Assembly: GCA_963930775.1 (NCBI GenBank)
Contig: OZ005692.1
Span: 2,404,135 to 2,468,134, forward strand
Length of the DNA: 64,000 nt
DNA from: Cliona cf. orientalis
Taxonomy: Eukaryota > Porifera > Demospongiae > Clionaida > Clionaidae
Reading direction: 5' to 3'
Part shown: positions 1 to 12,592 of the stretch, piece after piece
Layout: each line of letters begins with the position of its first letter
Numbering within the stretch: the stretch's first letter is position 1
Position numbers and translations under genes: made by a program
Notes under the pieces: model-generated
Told to the model about the DNA's origin: nothing
Databases searched by the model: none
The model's input: the letters and a program-made list of their open reading frames with translations, nothing else

Positions 1-345
1 TACTGCGCACGCGCGTTAGCAATAAAATTCATAGAGGCGGCCTGTAAAAATTGGGACGGGCGGGGATGAGAATCAAGTAAGTTATTTTATGTGGCCTTAT
101 GTCCACTCATTGATATCATTTCCCCCCCCCCCCCCCCCCCCCCCCTTTTGTAGCTGGGGGAAACCCTAGGACCCTATATACATGTAGCTCTAGATCTCCA
201 TGGCACTGCTGCCACACATTAAAATTTATGATCTTGCTAGTGTGGGTGCATTAGCTTTAGAGCCATGCCAAATTATGTAGCTATGACAGTAGGTGTACCA
301 GCTGCACTCATATAATTATACAAATTGTGTTTGGGAATGCATATT

Positions 346-856
346 AGGCCACTACGAAGAAATACCTTGTTTCCGGTAACCCGACAATGGCTTTGCAGAG
401 TGAGTCGGTCGGTCGGTTCGTCAATAGGCCGGCGCCCGCCGCTTTGGTAGCCACGCCCACAACCAGGGATAACCACACCCCTATTTTCTGGAACTTTGAG
501 GAGTCTATCACGAACCAGAATCTTAGCCCCACTCACCACGGACGCGCAGATGCCTACAGAAGTCATGGCGTGGTCTCGGTCTCCAGCTGAGCTGTGGGAG
601 CTACGACGACGTACGTTGTCGGTGGTCAGCATGCACTGGCGCGCACTGGCATATATGGAGGTGATGTCAGCTGATTTTTATGAACATCTGCGCATGCGTA
701 AATCCCGAACTATGGCGCCAATTGGGCAAGGCATGGGCGGTCACACACCCCATTGACCTTTATACTCTATGTAATTATAATAAATGACACACCCCCCGCA
801 GGCCATTCAGTGGGTCGGTCGGGTTACCGGAAACAAGGTATTTCTTCGTAGTGGCC
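346..856. mobile_element. MITE-like element with about 40-bp terminal inverted repeats
   Basis: The left end (346-385, beginning AGGCCACTACGAAGAAATAC) is repeated as its exact reverse complement at 817-856. The 511-bp interior has no domain-bearing ORF. Long matching ends suggest a recent non-autonomous DNA transposon. The superfamily is not assigned. Confidence 0.85.
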
Positions 857-954
857 TTATTATAGTTAAAACAGCACAATGTCGCGCATATATGCATGGT
901 AGATATTATATCCATGTGTGGTCAACTGGTGTGTATGATTAATTAATTTTTGTA

Positions 955-1310
955 GCAGTGGCGGATCCAGAGGGGGTTCGATGGGTTCGAACGAACCCCC
1001 CTTTCTGACTAGCTGTCTAGTACTTGGCCTGTGTAGTAGTGTAAAATCTAGGCTTCATAGAACCCCCCTTCCTTTTAGCTAGCTACAGTACTAAAGCCTC
1101 TGTCTCTAGCTCACCTACTTGGACGTTTCTTAGTGAATATTTGGTCGATTTGAAGTCTTGGAGCGCCTTACAAGACCCACAAATATGCCATCTAGCGAGA
1201 AATGGGCGTGGTCAACGAGCGAAGTGGGCGTGGCTTAAATTTTTCGCGCGCGCTTCGCGCGCATTCTATTAGTAAGAACCCCCCTCTGATAGATCCTGGA
1301 TCCACCCCTG
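955..1310. mobile_element. Short inverted-repeat element with CAGTGGCGGATCCAG ends
   Basis: The left end has GCAGTGGCGGATCCAG and the right end CTGGATCCACCCCTG, in inverted orientation. The interior is C/G-run rich and contains a small CGCGCGCGCTTCGCGCG palindrome. It is non-coding. Further copies of the same terminal motif occur at 1545 and near 3000. Confidence 0.65.
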
Positions 1311-1544
1311 TGTAGTGGGCCATATATTATAGATCATTTGATATATATAGAGTATATACGTACTCTATACTATTATGATCTATGGTAGTGCTCATGGTCC
1401 TAAAATTAATTATTATCAAGTGAGAATTCTTCATCATTTTCGACGCTACCATGTATGATGGCCAGTGCTTTCCACTTGCAAAGAAACCTAGCCGTTGAGA
1501 TCTGGTGGCGCAAATTTAACTTACACAACATCAACCAACAATAG

Positions 1545-3010
1545 CAGTGGCGGATCCAGGATTTGTTGAAGAGGGTTCTGTCATATTCTTGCGCGCAAAG
1601 CACGCACGAAATTTTTTGTAGCCACGGCTAAAACCACGCCCATTTTCGATCATTTTCATTACAACTACCAGTAGGCATATTACATCAAAATTTTAGATTA
1701 TTCCTTACACTTTCTTTACCACACATAATAATAAAGGAGGCTTCAAGATACAATTTAGTCTTTGTTCCGTAAAATTTCATTGAGTGGTTGTGGAGATATG
1801 GCTGTTTTAATATTTCTAAACATCACAATATTTCTGCTAGGCTTGTGTGTACTATTCCAATAGGGGAATGGCACGTAACATGTTGATTACTTTAGAGGCC
1901 TATAACTCAAAAACTACACTATTGATTAAATCCAAACTTGAAATATAGCATGTAAGTACATCTCTACTTATTCTACTGATGAATTTAACATGCCTTATTG
2001 AATAAAATAAAAATTGGCATGCATAGATGTTTGGCTGCTACTGTAGCTAACACTTCACTGCCTCAGAATTCCAAAAGCTGACTTCATGCATGATTTTTTG
2101 AAATTACTAGTTTAGATGTCCGCTCAAACACATACGTAAGTTTTCATAGTGTTACACAAACATGTTCACACGTGTACATGCTCGTATGCACATATTAATA
2201 TTGTTTCTGAAGTGGAATCTATTCTTAAAGTGTAAGACGAGCCCTGAGTTCTTTAGAAGCAACAAAGAGTTTAAAGTGCGTGCACTTTCTATGTATCATA
2301 TTGCTAATGGATAACTTCAACTTGCTCCACGTTGCTCACTTCTCCAGAGCATTTTATGCTCCTAGGGGTGAATCAAGGTGCTGATTTCAAATTTTTTAGT
2401 AGTTTTAACCATTTTTGAAGTGTTCGATTGAAAAGAGATCAATAAGCATTTTACTTTGTGTAAAATAACATGTATGCATACGAGAAAATGTGTTGAAAAT
2501 ATGAAAAATGAAATTTTTGGCTCAAACTACCCCTAGCTAGACTATTTCTGTCAAAAAATATTTGTGTGCCACAGTTAGTTGAGTATGTGGTATTTATGGA
2601 GTTTCCCTGAAGCCCTGCAATGCCAGAAGTGGTTATAACCCAACACTTTAGATACTGTAGTGTAGTGCTATCTTTGCTGAAGCCTGTGGTGCAAGTTTGG
2701 TGTTCGTAGCACATTGTAGTGAGTAGTTATGATCCCTGAAACTTTGTAATATTTACATGTGTGCAGGTTTTTTTATAGGCAATTTTTTGGGGTTCTGATA
2801 TGCCTACTACCAGCCTAACCAGTCTCATCGATGGATTTTGAACGAATTTTCTGCAAAAACATGCTAAGGTGAGTCATAGCAGCAGTTTTCTTAGTTCTGT
2901 AGTCAGAGAGGAGAGTTCCATTTAGCCTATCATCAGTACTTCTTAGCACTACAGTAGGTGCAGCCCAGTTCTGTCGAAACCTCCGAAACCCCCCTAAATC
3001 CGCCACTGAA
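1545..3010. mobile_element. Possible longer element of the CAGTGGCGGAT family
   Basis: AGCAGTGGCGGATCCAGG at about 1544-1561 faces AAATCCGCCACTGAA at about 2996-3010 in inverted orientation, framing about 1.46 kb. The interior has only short open frames without recognisable domains. The two ends could also belong to two separate, partly lost elements. Confidence 0.4.
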
Positions 3011-3162
3011 TAGAGCAGCAATAATTATTATAGCTACTATGATTGTATGCATGATAATTGATACTATGATTATGTGTGCATGGGGTATAATAATATTAAA
3101 TCTATAGTAGCTACATTCAAAAATTAAATGTATGGTTGTAATTATTGCGACCTATATTAATG

Positions 3163-6100
3163 TTACTTCAGACTACCAATATCAACTTGCTGCAAACAAT
3201 TTCCTCCTGCTATGAATAGCTCTCCGTTAGGTAGAACTACGCAGGCACACCCCTTTCTAGTTGAAGCAAGGTCACCAACTTTCACCCATCTGTTGCAGCT
3301 AGGCTTATAAAGGTAAATATCTGAGCAACACTCTCCTCCAATAGCTAGTAAAGCTCCATTTAAAGCCAGAGCTGTGCTTTTCAAAACTGGAGTGTTAGGC
3401 ATGCCTTGCCATGATTGTGAAGAGAGCGTTTGAAAAATTGCATCATGTATAAGATCATCAATGCAGACACAGAAACATTGATTGGATTGGCCTAAAAGAT
3501 AGCCACCTAATAGGTACCACATATTTCCGATGACTGAGGATGACATCTTGTACTGCCTATCAGGAAGAGGTGAAGCACGGTACCAGTAGCTAGTAAGAGT
3601 ATCTAAGATTTCAACTGTCGAATGGTAAGCGTTCTCATTACTAAATCCCCCTGCTACCAATATCCATCTGTTTTTATACGTAACCACAGTAGGTCCACTA
3701 CGTGCAGTGGGCATTGGTGGTAGCATATGTGTCCAGCAATTTGATTCCTCGTTCCATGTTCCTAATTGATTTGCTCTTCGTTGGGATCCTAGCATCGATA
3801 TCACTCCTCCTACAACTACTAGTTTATTGTCCAATGATGTCATTCCAAACCAGTAGCACTCATATTCAGGAAGTGAGCTCCACTCATTGTTAGGGATGTT
3901 ATAGACCATCACCACTTCATTTCTATTACCATGGGATATACCAGCTCCAACATATATTTTTTCATTAAGCACAATAGCCTCTGGGTAGTAAGTCATATCG
4001 TGTGGCATTTCTTTATAACTCCGCCAATCTATATTCAGAGGATCTTTTGTTTCAGAAAGTGGTACCTAACATTAAGAAAAAAGATCCACAATTAATATCA
4101 GTTTCTATATATAATATTATGCATGCGATGATACTAGATACAGTAACTGTTATGATTAGGGTATAATAATAATTATCTATACCTGTAAATGTAGGCCTTT
4201 TCTGGTTTGATTAGCCTGCTTTTCACCCGAGAGTCCAGCGCTCTGCAAATCAGTATCATTATTATATTAATAACTTTTTATTATGATAATAATTGGATAA
4301 AAGATACTTACTGGAATGTTCTGCTGCATGTGGCATTGTGCCAGCTGTTCCTCAAGCCTGCTTATATCAGCACCTCTTTGTCTTAACTCAGCTTGATGAT
4401 TTTCTTCCATACTCTGTTCAGAATCATCAGGCCATTCAGAATTAAATGTTTGTTTGAACTAACCCGACCAACTGTAAATTTAAAGCATCCAATAGCCTAC
4501 GGGCATAATATATACCGACTCAGACTGTTAGTAGGACTGTCTAACTAGAGCTCTCTAGAGCACCAAACCCTCAGCACGTTGCATGGCATTAGTTGCACTG
4601 AGCAGGCAACGACGATATAAATAAATGTTGCCTTGGGGACGTTTGCTAGGTTCTTCAAAACATCTTGCGTCAGCAAGTCTAAACTGATCAATGATGAGCC
4701 AGTCGTCTTAAGCCCTGTTTACAGGTACCAATTGTAAACTGAACCGGATTAAACCACGTTTATACCCACATGCTTGACCCAAGTTAAGATATTCATAGCC
4801 CACTACTAAGCACGTAACCCACTTTTAGTCATAATTTTAACCAAAGAATTTTAATTACAAGTGTCAGTGTTTCTATGTAAACTTGTAGTATTCCAGCTGT
4901 CTATAGTGGCTTAAAAAATACATTTTTAACCCTGGGTGCATGCATGTGCAAGAGTTATAGTAGTTGTTTGTGTGTCTGTCTGTCTGTCTGTTATCAAGCT
5001 AGTGGCTACATACCTTGTTTTCAATTCCAAAATGCTGTCATAAGGTTTCTTACGGTGATCCAACGTTTGCTGATTCTTGACTTGACTTTACGTATAAATA
5101 GAAAATTGAGTGTCACGTGCTTGTGAATGTACACATGCTGTCCTATCCTTAGCTAATTATACTCGTAATCATAATCAGCAAGATCATGCATATGGTCAAG
5201 GTATAGCTAGCCAGCTGCCAACCTGAATTTTAAGACGTAGCTGGTGAATTATTTCATCCTTTGCTACTAGTTCGTTCGTTTGCTCCCTCACAGTGGATTG
5301 TGTCCCAATGAAAGCCTTCATCATGACCACCTGTCTCACAGCATCAGCTCTGGCGACAGCTCCACAAGGACCTTCAATGTCTGCTCTCATTCCCTCTAGA
5401 GTAGCTACAAGCTGCTCGGCTGTGGGTCGTCTTGAAGGAGAGTTGTGGAGGCATTGCTTTGTCATCAACACACAGGGATGCCGTGCTCCAAGCATAGTGC
5501 CCTCCAATTGCTCAAAGTAATCTCTACGACGTTCAACTTCAGAACGGGCAACAAGCTCATCAGAATCATTCGGATTGGTGTAGTTAGGTTCAAGAAGGTC
5601 ACCAGGAAATATCTACGGAACATATAATCACATTCATTATAAGAAAATTAAACAACTGTGAACTCATTTTATACCCATTTCAATGCGTACACATACATCC
5701 TAAAGCTAGTTATGGCAGCTACATATACATGTATAGACTCAGTTACCTGAGTCAAGGTAAACAAAGCAAGATGACCAAATGAGAACACGTCAAGGCTGGG
5801 GCCATAACGAGAAGCTGAAGTGAGTGCTTCGGGTGGCATGTAGACCAGTGTGCCTGGTAACCGAGACAGTGTGCGAGCTAGCTGACCAGGCTGTAGGTTC
5901 ACGATACGAGAATTTCCAAAATCAGTAATTTTAGCCACAAGAGAAGAGGTCAATAACACATTTTTTGCCGTCAGGTCACGGTGGACGATTTGAGGATCGT
6001 GTTTATGCAGGTAGAGCAGACCCTTGGCGACATCTTCAAGCATGGAGCGTTTCAAGGCCAAAGGAATATTTGGAACCGTTTCAAGCAAACTATCAAGATT

Positions 6101-6527
6101 CCCATCCAGTCTCTCCATCAGCAGCACAGGGAGTTGGCAGTTGGGGAGGAAACACACACCCATAAATTGAGTGATGTTGGGGTGACGAAGGTCAGACATC
6201 AGCTGACACTCCTGCACGTATCTGCTAGCGACATCTTGGACACCAACATTGCCAGCATCAAGTAAAGCCTCGTGGATCTTCTTTCCAGCACATATTAAAC
6301 CGTTGACTTCGACCTGTGGTGAATAAGTGGAGCTATACGTGACACACCCCGCGTTTCAACGCTATGCTGTTTATAACCATAATTTCAGTCCGACATTTCC
6401 ACTTTACCTCTTCCACTGATCCGTAAGACCCAATGCCTAGCTGGCTGTCTGTGGTAGTTCCCTCCACTACGAAGCGAGCGATGTTTGGATCGTTCTGAAA
6501 GACCTGAAAACGTCTTGGAGCCGCCAT
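3163..6527 (-). CDS. Kinase gene A: TKL-like protein kinase-coiled coil-Kelch protein
   Basis: Six exons on the minus strand, all joined at phase-0 introns: 6527-6408, 6313-5747, 5612-5223, 4413-4312, 4242-4183 and 4065-3163, giving 713 aa. The kinase domain (about residues 25-300) has a glycine loop GIGSYGSVEE, HRDLTAKN catalytic loop with Asp and Asn, DFG magnesium motif, and a C-lobe SPSRRPTAEQL motif, so it should be active. HRDLTAKN sits between tyrosine- and serine/threonine-kinase consensus, suggesting the TKL group. A short coiled coil follows (QAELRQRGADISRLEEQLAQ). The last exon is one Kelch propeller with repeated hydrophobic-GG strand ends such as IYVGAG, LVVVGG, LVAGG and LAIGG. 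No signal peptide or membrane span was seen. The start is the first ATG of the kinase frame and matches genes C and D. Its substrate is unknown. Confidence 0.88.
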
Positions 6528-6766
6528 ACTTCAATGCAAATCTATACACGTACAAGTGGTCGACAAGGCTACAGTGTCATGGAAATTCCCTTAAGAATGC
6601 GCATGCGCATTGGCTGATGCATATTGGCATTCAAGCTCATATAAATAAAGTGTTGTATTAAATTATACACGCATGCCTAATAATATTCTGATAATGAAAT
6701 TAAACTTGCTACACATTAAACAAGGAATAAAAATTAATAACGTACCGACAATAAAAAGAATTAACC
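6528..6766. promoter_or_regulatory. Short spacer between DNase gene 3' end and kinase gene A start
   Basis: About 240 bp separate the kinase A start codon from the DNase stop codon. The spacer holds an AATGCGCATGCGCATT palindrome at about 6595-6610. No clear TATA box was chosen. Any kinase A promoter must lie here or inside the last DNase exon. Confidence 0.35.
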
Positions 6767-9700
6767 TCACAATAAAATAATAGCTGTGAGCACAATGAGG
6801 AAAACAGAGAGCAACTGAGACCACCTCAGAGATAATGCTCCATCAGTACCAGGCCCAGGAAATGACACAGTTACAGGTCCACTGGCCGTGGACTGAAGTT
6901 GGAACTCCACTGGATAGTGATCGCTGACGTTTGATGTTAGTTGAGAACTTAAACTGTATGCAGTGTCAAATCTAAACACTTGAGCACTTTGATTAGCAAC
7001 GAGGTTGGTAATTTCACCGGCAGTGATGATTCTGTGTGCGTGGGTGAGTGAGAGAGAGAAGGAGAGGGGCACATGTATACAAATTGAGAGAGAATCATCA
7101 ATTGTAGGGTACATATATAGTATAATAATATTGTAGTACGTATTTAGTTCCTAGTTGTAACAAATACAGTGATCTGATTGGTTAAACTGAAGTATCTATC
7201 CTTCATAGAAAATCATGAAAATTTTCTTGCCTATGGTTAAGGTAGTTGCTAGGCAGCAGTTTATGTGTCAATTGCAAGCTTTTGGGCATTGTTGCTATAT
7301 AGGATCTAAAGTAAGTTAGATGCTGTTTAGTCGATTTCTATTGTGATTTAGAAGACCTCAGGGCTCAGTAGAACCTATTATTTATACATATGTACAGAAA
7401 TAAGTTTACTACTACAACAGTTTACCTATCATAGGCACAGACAGTATTGCCAGTAGTGGTATCTTCGTTCAGCAGCCATGTAAACCTACTATCCGTCACC
7501 AATTTGAGCTGACGGTACCTAGCATTCGATAGGTATTGGCAGTCTGCATTGAAGTCACCCAATAAGACGCCATTATTGGTTCGAAGGAGGTTGGAGGTCA
7601 GGTTGTAGACACCCACTAGAGCGTTCAGCTCCACTGAAGTGTTCACATTGTGTGGCACAGCATGGAGACCAGTTAGAAAGAAATCAGGGATACCTGTAAA
7701 AATACATAATACTTATTACAACAGCGGTTCATTCAGATTTCTCAATAGAATTTTCTGAAGGTGAAATGGGAGGGTGCATGCATGCAATGCCATGTGTTTT
7801 GGGTTAAAATCCAATCTCCGCCCACCATAAGTTCAAGGAATATACTGGGGAGAACACTGGTGTGTATTTTATGAAAAATGCATACTATGTTTATGCTAAT
7901 AAAACACATGATCACAAGAAAATTCGTTTTTTAGGATTTTTCGGAGCGCGTAACTACCAGAAAATTGCGTGAAATTTTAAAACCCTAATAATAATTATTT
8001 TTTTAACTTGCATTCTATTAGCATAAACACGGTAGTTTAAATTGTCTTAGGACAGCTTTTAATATAGACTGGCACCCAACACTTGAAGGGTTAAATTGTA
8101 CACCTATATTCTTGAAGCTAGCTGGATCATACCGTATAGCCGGAAAATTTGGTGGTTTGGCGGTCTATATTACAACCACCAAATTAAAATCTGCCAAAAT
8201 TTCCTACTCGCATATATACGTATGGCCATCCCGTACCAAACCGTCAAATTTAAATCCGCCAATATTCTTGTAAATAAATAACGATTTGGGGCTCAACCGC
8301 CAAATTTAATTCCCGCCTATATTTTCGGCTATATGGTAAATCCTAGTATATGGGAATATCCTTAATTTTGTCCCAAGACTGCTCCTCCCAGCTTCGCAAT
8401 GCTCCAAAATCTGACTGTACTACAGCAACATACCTTCCAATTTGCTCCTTATAAACACTGTGTAAGGCTCCCTCTGAAAAACATCCTCCGCAGAATCATC
8501 AAACTGGTATGTCGACAGGATCTCCACCCTAGCTGTTCTGTAGAGGAAGGCATACTGCTCCTTGGAGTTGGTTCGACCCAGACGCTCACTGATCGATATG
8601 TTGTATGCTGGCACAGAGTTCTCCATTTGACAGCTGTAGCAATATTATTATAATAAATGCTGCAATAAAATTAATTCTGATTGGCTGAAGACAGATATTA
8701 CCGTATAGCCAGCAAATTTGGTGGGGAATTAAATTTGGCTGTTTGGCGGTCTACATTACAACCGCTAAATTAAAATCCGCCAAAATTTCCTACTCGCATA
8801 TAATATATTTGGCGATCCCGTACCGAACCGCCAAATTTAAATCCGCTAATATTCTTGCAATAGCGATTTTGGGCTCAACCGCCAAATTTAATTCCTGCCA
8901 ATATTTACGGCTATACGGTATCATGTTTATAACACCTACAAAGTCCTGATACCCACAAGTTTATCACCCTACATTATTACTGTATAATATAATGTACGTA
9001 TCACAGAAACTGTCCCTAATTTTCTCATAGCTACTCGTGTGCTGATGTATTAATTTTCAGTGACCATAAGTTCTCAGTTGGGATCCACACTTACATTAGT
9101 TAGCTAGATTGTATTACAGCATCTAGTCCAGGACATTATAATTTTTAATAATTATTATGAAAACTTGACCACGTGCCCAGTAACTGCATAATGGTTCGTA
9201 TGGTAAAAGGTCATCAAAAATAGTGCGTACACTGTCTAAGCCACATCGATGTCAGCGCCTCAATCGCAGAGATGGCGTCTGAGACCGACTCTCGACCTCA
9301 ACACTGACAATTTTCAATCACAGGAGACGAACTCGACATCGCCATACAGCTGGATTGGTCGTGGCATGGAGTGCTATATATAGCGCAAGGCTAGCTTTAT
9401 TTATCCATGGGATTACGTCATCCAAGAGAACGCGTGAAGTTCGGCCGGTGGTACTTGTCAGAGAAAGTAGCACTGAGCTTGTAATGTATTCGCTGGATAC
9501 ATGCATTAGATACTCTACATATATACCGTTCAAGTCTTAGAAAGGCTCCATGAAGGCCCTGAATTTTCTGGCAATTACCTCATAGATTACACCATAGGTT
9601 TCATCATACATTACACTATAATTACCTCATTATCTCCACAGTAGCAATTTATTTTTCTGTGGTTATGAGGTAATTGTGGTGTAATCTATGATGAAATTAT

Positions 9701-12592
9701 GATGAAATTATGGTGCAACCTATGAGGTAATTATGAAAAAATCCAGGGTCTCGCTGGAGCCTTTCTGGGACTTGAAAATCAGTAAATATGTAGAGTATCT
9801 TACGCGTGTATCCAGCGAATACATTACAAGCTGAGCGCAATTTTCTCTGAGAAGCACTGTTGGTTGAACTTCACGTGTTTTCTTAGCTTACGTAATGCCG
9901 TGGATAGCCTTGCACTATATAGCACGTATCATTGTCACAAGGGGCTGGCCCGCGCGAGACTGCAGCAGCGCGACTAACCTGAAGTTCGGAAGGAATACTG
10001 TGCTGTCGAGTTCGTCTCTGTGATTGAAGCATCGAAACTTGTCGCTATCAAGGTTGAGAATCGATCTTAGACGCCATCTCCATGATTTCTGGGGCCAGCA
10101 TCGGTCGATGTGTACGCATTCTATTGACGCATGCACCATTACACAGTGCAGCTACTGGGGAGATGGTCAAGGGTTCATAACCACAGAAAAGTAAATTGTT
10201 ACTGGGCACGTAATAATAATCTTTTGACTATCAATATGATCTATTACTTATGTTGTGATAGTTTTTCTCCTGAGCAAACATACATGTAGGTGGCCAGTTT
10301 CAAGTGAATTAGTAACAAGAAGCCTCAAGTGGTTTGCAAGGTTGATCAATAATAATGTTACCATATAGCAAGAAACTTTCAAGGAGAAAACTTGTGTGGA
10401 TCGGTAGGAAGGGAGCATTTCGTAGAGAAAACTTTTGTGGACTGATAGACATTGATTGCATAGATGGATATGGCGTGCCTAAAACTTCATGGAGAAAACT
10501 TTCACGGGTGGCTATAAAATTACAGAATTAATTTGTCTCCCTCGAAAGTTCCCGCTATACGGTATTGTCACTATCACTCTCATTAATGCCTACTATCACA
10601 AACAGGACAATAGTTTTCTAAACAGTACACGTATACGTTAACGTGACCAACAATTGGGAATGGGCTACACCTTAAGTGTATTCATGGCCTGTTGTCAATA
10701 AAAGTTATCATATGATTTTGGTGTATGGTTATAATATAAATATTATATTCATGAGAATAAGAATTTTCCCTTATTGATTACTGTGTGTATATTATGCACA
10801 CATCAGCATAACAATAATATTATTGCTTAGAGGAGTAGTTTATTGAACGATTCTTGAGTGTAGATCGAAATTATTCATGAAAAGAACATGAGATAGGATA
10901 TGTTTCCGATTCATGGTCCTTCTTTAGCTTTTCATGAATAATTTCTAAAAATTGCTCAATAAACTCCTCCCCTAAGCATTAAGACAATGTAGTTGTGAGC
11001 CTATAATCAATTATAACAATAATATTAATATTTGAAGCCTTGGCTTAAAATTTTGTGGCTTGTATGTGGAAATGGTATAATCCTTGTGCTCTTGACTATA
11101 GCAGTGCATGATTAGTGGGTACAAACTTATGAGCTTTTGGGCCAATTAATCCGCAACATTATAGACCAGTTATTGCTTAATGTACATATATATATAATAT
11201 AACCACATTATAATTAAACAGAATGAATAATGCAGTATCGATAGGCTCAGATGGCCCACGTATCATTGAAGCACCCACGCACCAAATTTCAAGGGATCAA
11301 TTTAGCAGCTCCATACAAATGCATTCCTCTACCCATATTAGGCTAAACCTGAACTATCACAAAATTAATAATATAGTATCTCCCAGGTGGACCGAAATAG
11401 CGAGTTTAGTGGTCATGAATGCTTACCCTGAGGGGGTTAAAATACCATAGTGTCCCGGGTAAGCGCCCATGGGCGCTTCGCTATTTTGGCCCGCATGGGC
11501 GCTTACCCGGGATCAAAATCCCATACGTTCGCATAGAAGCTGCTACATTGACCCCTTTTAAATGCGGTACATAGGTGCTTGCCTGGGAGCGGGCGCTTGC
11601 CTGGGATACTACGGTTATTGCATGGATAGGCAATAGTTGACGGAGAATGCACTCAATGCACTTACATACATTCTACAATTACTAATTTTTATTAACTACA
11701 ATCTGCTTGGACTCCAAGAGAATTACTAGTTTCTGATCCTATAATTAACACTTACTTATTAACGGTACAGAGCAGGTCTTGAATAGCTTGCCCTGAGGTG
11801 TCCCGTATCTCTTGAATTAGAATGACATCATATCGCCGTACGATCTGTATAAGTCGGTGTGTGCACCATGCGTGTTGACATGTGTATGTATGAATGAAAT
11901 CTGCTGGATAAACAAATATTGAACTTCTTCTAATAGCTGCAACAGAACCCACAACCAGGATCATGCAATGTTTTAACAGGCCAATAATATTTCTTATCTT
12001 AATTTGATTTGGAGTGGACTCCTATCATAGATGACCATAAAGGGCCAAAACTGTGAACAAAAAATTTAATATCTCAAAAACTATTCAATGGGCTATTCCA
12101 GTTAATAAAGATACACCCCTGTTGAGGAACGATAATTGTATCCTGAGGGGGTAGCTTGATTTGATGAAGTCTTGGGGGGTGTTGAGGCTATTTTAATGAT
12201 GTTCTGGGGGTAAAATGGTGCATTTTAACGATGTCTTGGGGGTCACAGCCTCCATTTTAATTAAGTCTTCTGGGGGAAATTTATCCGATTATTTGTCTTC
12301 AGGGGAACTGGAAAAGTGTTCCTCAACAGGGGTGTATTCTTATTAACTGTACTGGCCCAATGGCTAAACTTACATCAACTAGTACTTGTAGGACTCCGTC
12401 CCTCTGCAGTTTATTCACTCCAAATACTTGTATGTTGAATGCTCCGATCCTCAGCCGCGAGTCCGTCACATCATCACTAGACTGCCTGGGGGCAACAGCA
12501 ACAGCGCCGATCAACCCTCGTCGAGACACTGCGACAAGCAGAACCAGCGCACAAAGAATTGCTTCAAACAGATTCAGCTGTAGGCCTTTCAT
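6767..12592 (-). CDS. DNase I-like secreted endonuclease
   Basis: Five exons on the minus strand with matching phases: 12592-12374, 11844-11756, 8633-8434, 7693-7426 and 7031-6767; 346 aa. Family hallmarks appear in order: FNIQVFG near the mature N-terminus, IVRRYDVILIQEIRD with the metal-binding Glu, GLHAVPHN with the catalytic His, GDFNADC with Asp and Asn, CAYDRI, and SDHYPVEF with the C-terminal Asp-His pair. All catalytic positions known for DNase I are present. The N-terminus has a hydrophobic stretch that reads as a signal peptide. The C-terminus ends in a hydrophobic run (LLSVFLIVLTAIILL) with nothing after it, which fits a GPI-anchor signal or tail anchor, as in DNASE1L1. It would hydrolyse extracellular or endosomal DNA. 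The introns are large and carry inserted repeats. Confidence 0.92.
8131..8340. mobile_element. MITE with ACCGTATAGCC ends, copy 1
   Basis: About 210 bp in a DNase intron. It begins TACCGTATAGCC and ends GGCTATATGGTA, with an AT-rich interior repeating the theme CCGCCAAATTTAA. It is very similar to the copy at 8700-8921. Non-coding. Confidence 0.8.
8700..8921. mobile_element. MITE with ACCGTATAGCC ends, copy 2
   Basis: Begins TACCGTATAGCC and ends GGCTATACGGTA, with the same interior order as copy 1 about 570 bp away. It flanks the third DNase exon on its 5' side (gene orientation). Confidence 0.8.
9170..10211. mobile_element. Composite head-to-head inverted-repeat element in DNase intron
   Basis: A reverse copy (about 9170-9627) abuts a forward copy (about 9628-10177) of the roughly 560-bp family also seen at 16841, 45650 and 56292. 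The outer boundaries are the perfect inverted pair ACGTGCCCAGTAAC and GTTACTGGGCACGT. Inner landmarks shared by the copies include TATTCGCTGGATAC, GCTATATATAGC and a GAACTTCACGTG-like stretch. There is no transposase, so it is non-autonomous. Confidence 0.8.
10359..10565. mobile_element. Short inverted-repeat element with CTTTCAAGG-type ends
   Basis: Starts ACCATATAGCAAGAAACTTTC and ends GAAAGTTCCCGCTATACGGT-like in inverted orientation, about 205 bp, non-coding. The outer ACC-TATAGC motif resembles the family at 8131 and 8700, but the interior differs. Confidence 0.65.
10823..10985. mobile_element. Imperfect palindrome, probable MITE
   Basis: TGCTTAGAGGAGTAGTTTAT at the left end mirrors ATAAACTCCTCCCCTAAGCA at the right. 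The two halves can fold on each other, including a TTCATGAAAAG / CTTTTCATGAA core. Non-coding. Confidence 0.7.
11443..11615. mobile_element. MITE with ACCATAGTGTCCCGGG ends
   Basis: GC-rich ends (ACCATAGTGTCCCGGGTAAG and CTTGCCTGGGATACTACGGT) flank a repeated GGGCGCTTACC theme. Related copies lie at 37507-37693, 50174-50336 and a partial one at 31625-31757. Confidence 0.75.
12100..12350. mobile_element. MITE with GATACACCCCTGTTGAGGAAC ends
   Basis: The left end at about 12110-12130 is repeated inverted at about 12318-12341 (GTTCCTCAACAGGGGTGTAT). The interior has four rough repeats of a GTCTTGGGGG motif spaced about 55-65 bp apart. Located just inside the first DNase intron. Confidence 0.75.

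Larger units (their letters stand above)
1..3162. other. Gene-free left flank with inverted-repeat elements
   Basis: I see no coding exon here with either a recognisable domain or a phase-consistent splice pattern. The stretch holds a poly-C run at about 121-145 and three elements with inverted ends, listed separately. Small open frames in the region lie inside these elements and have no family resemblance. Confidence 0.6.
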
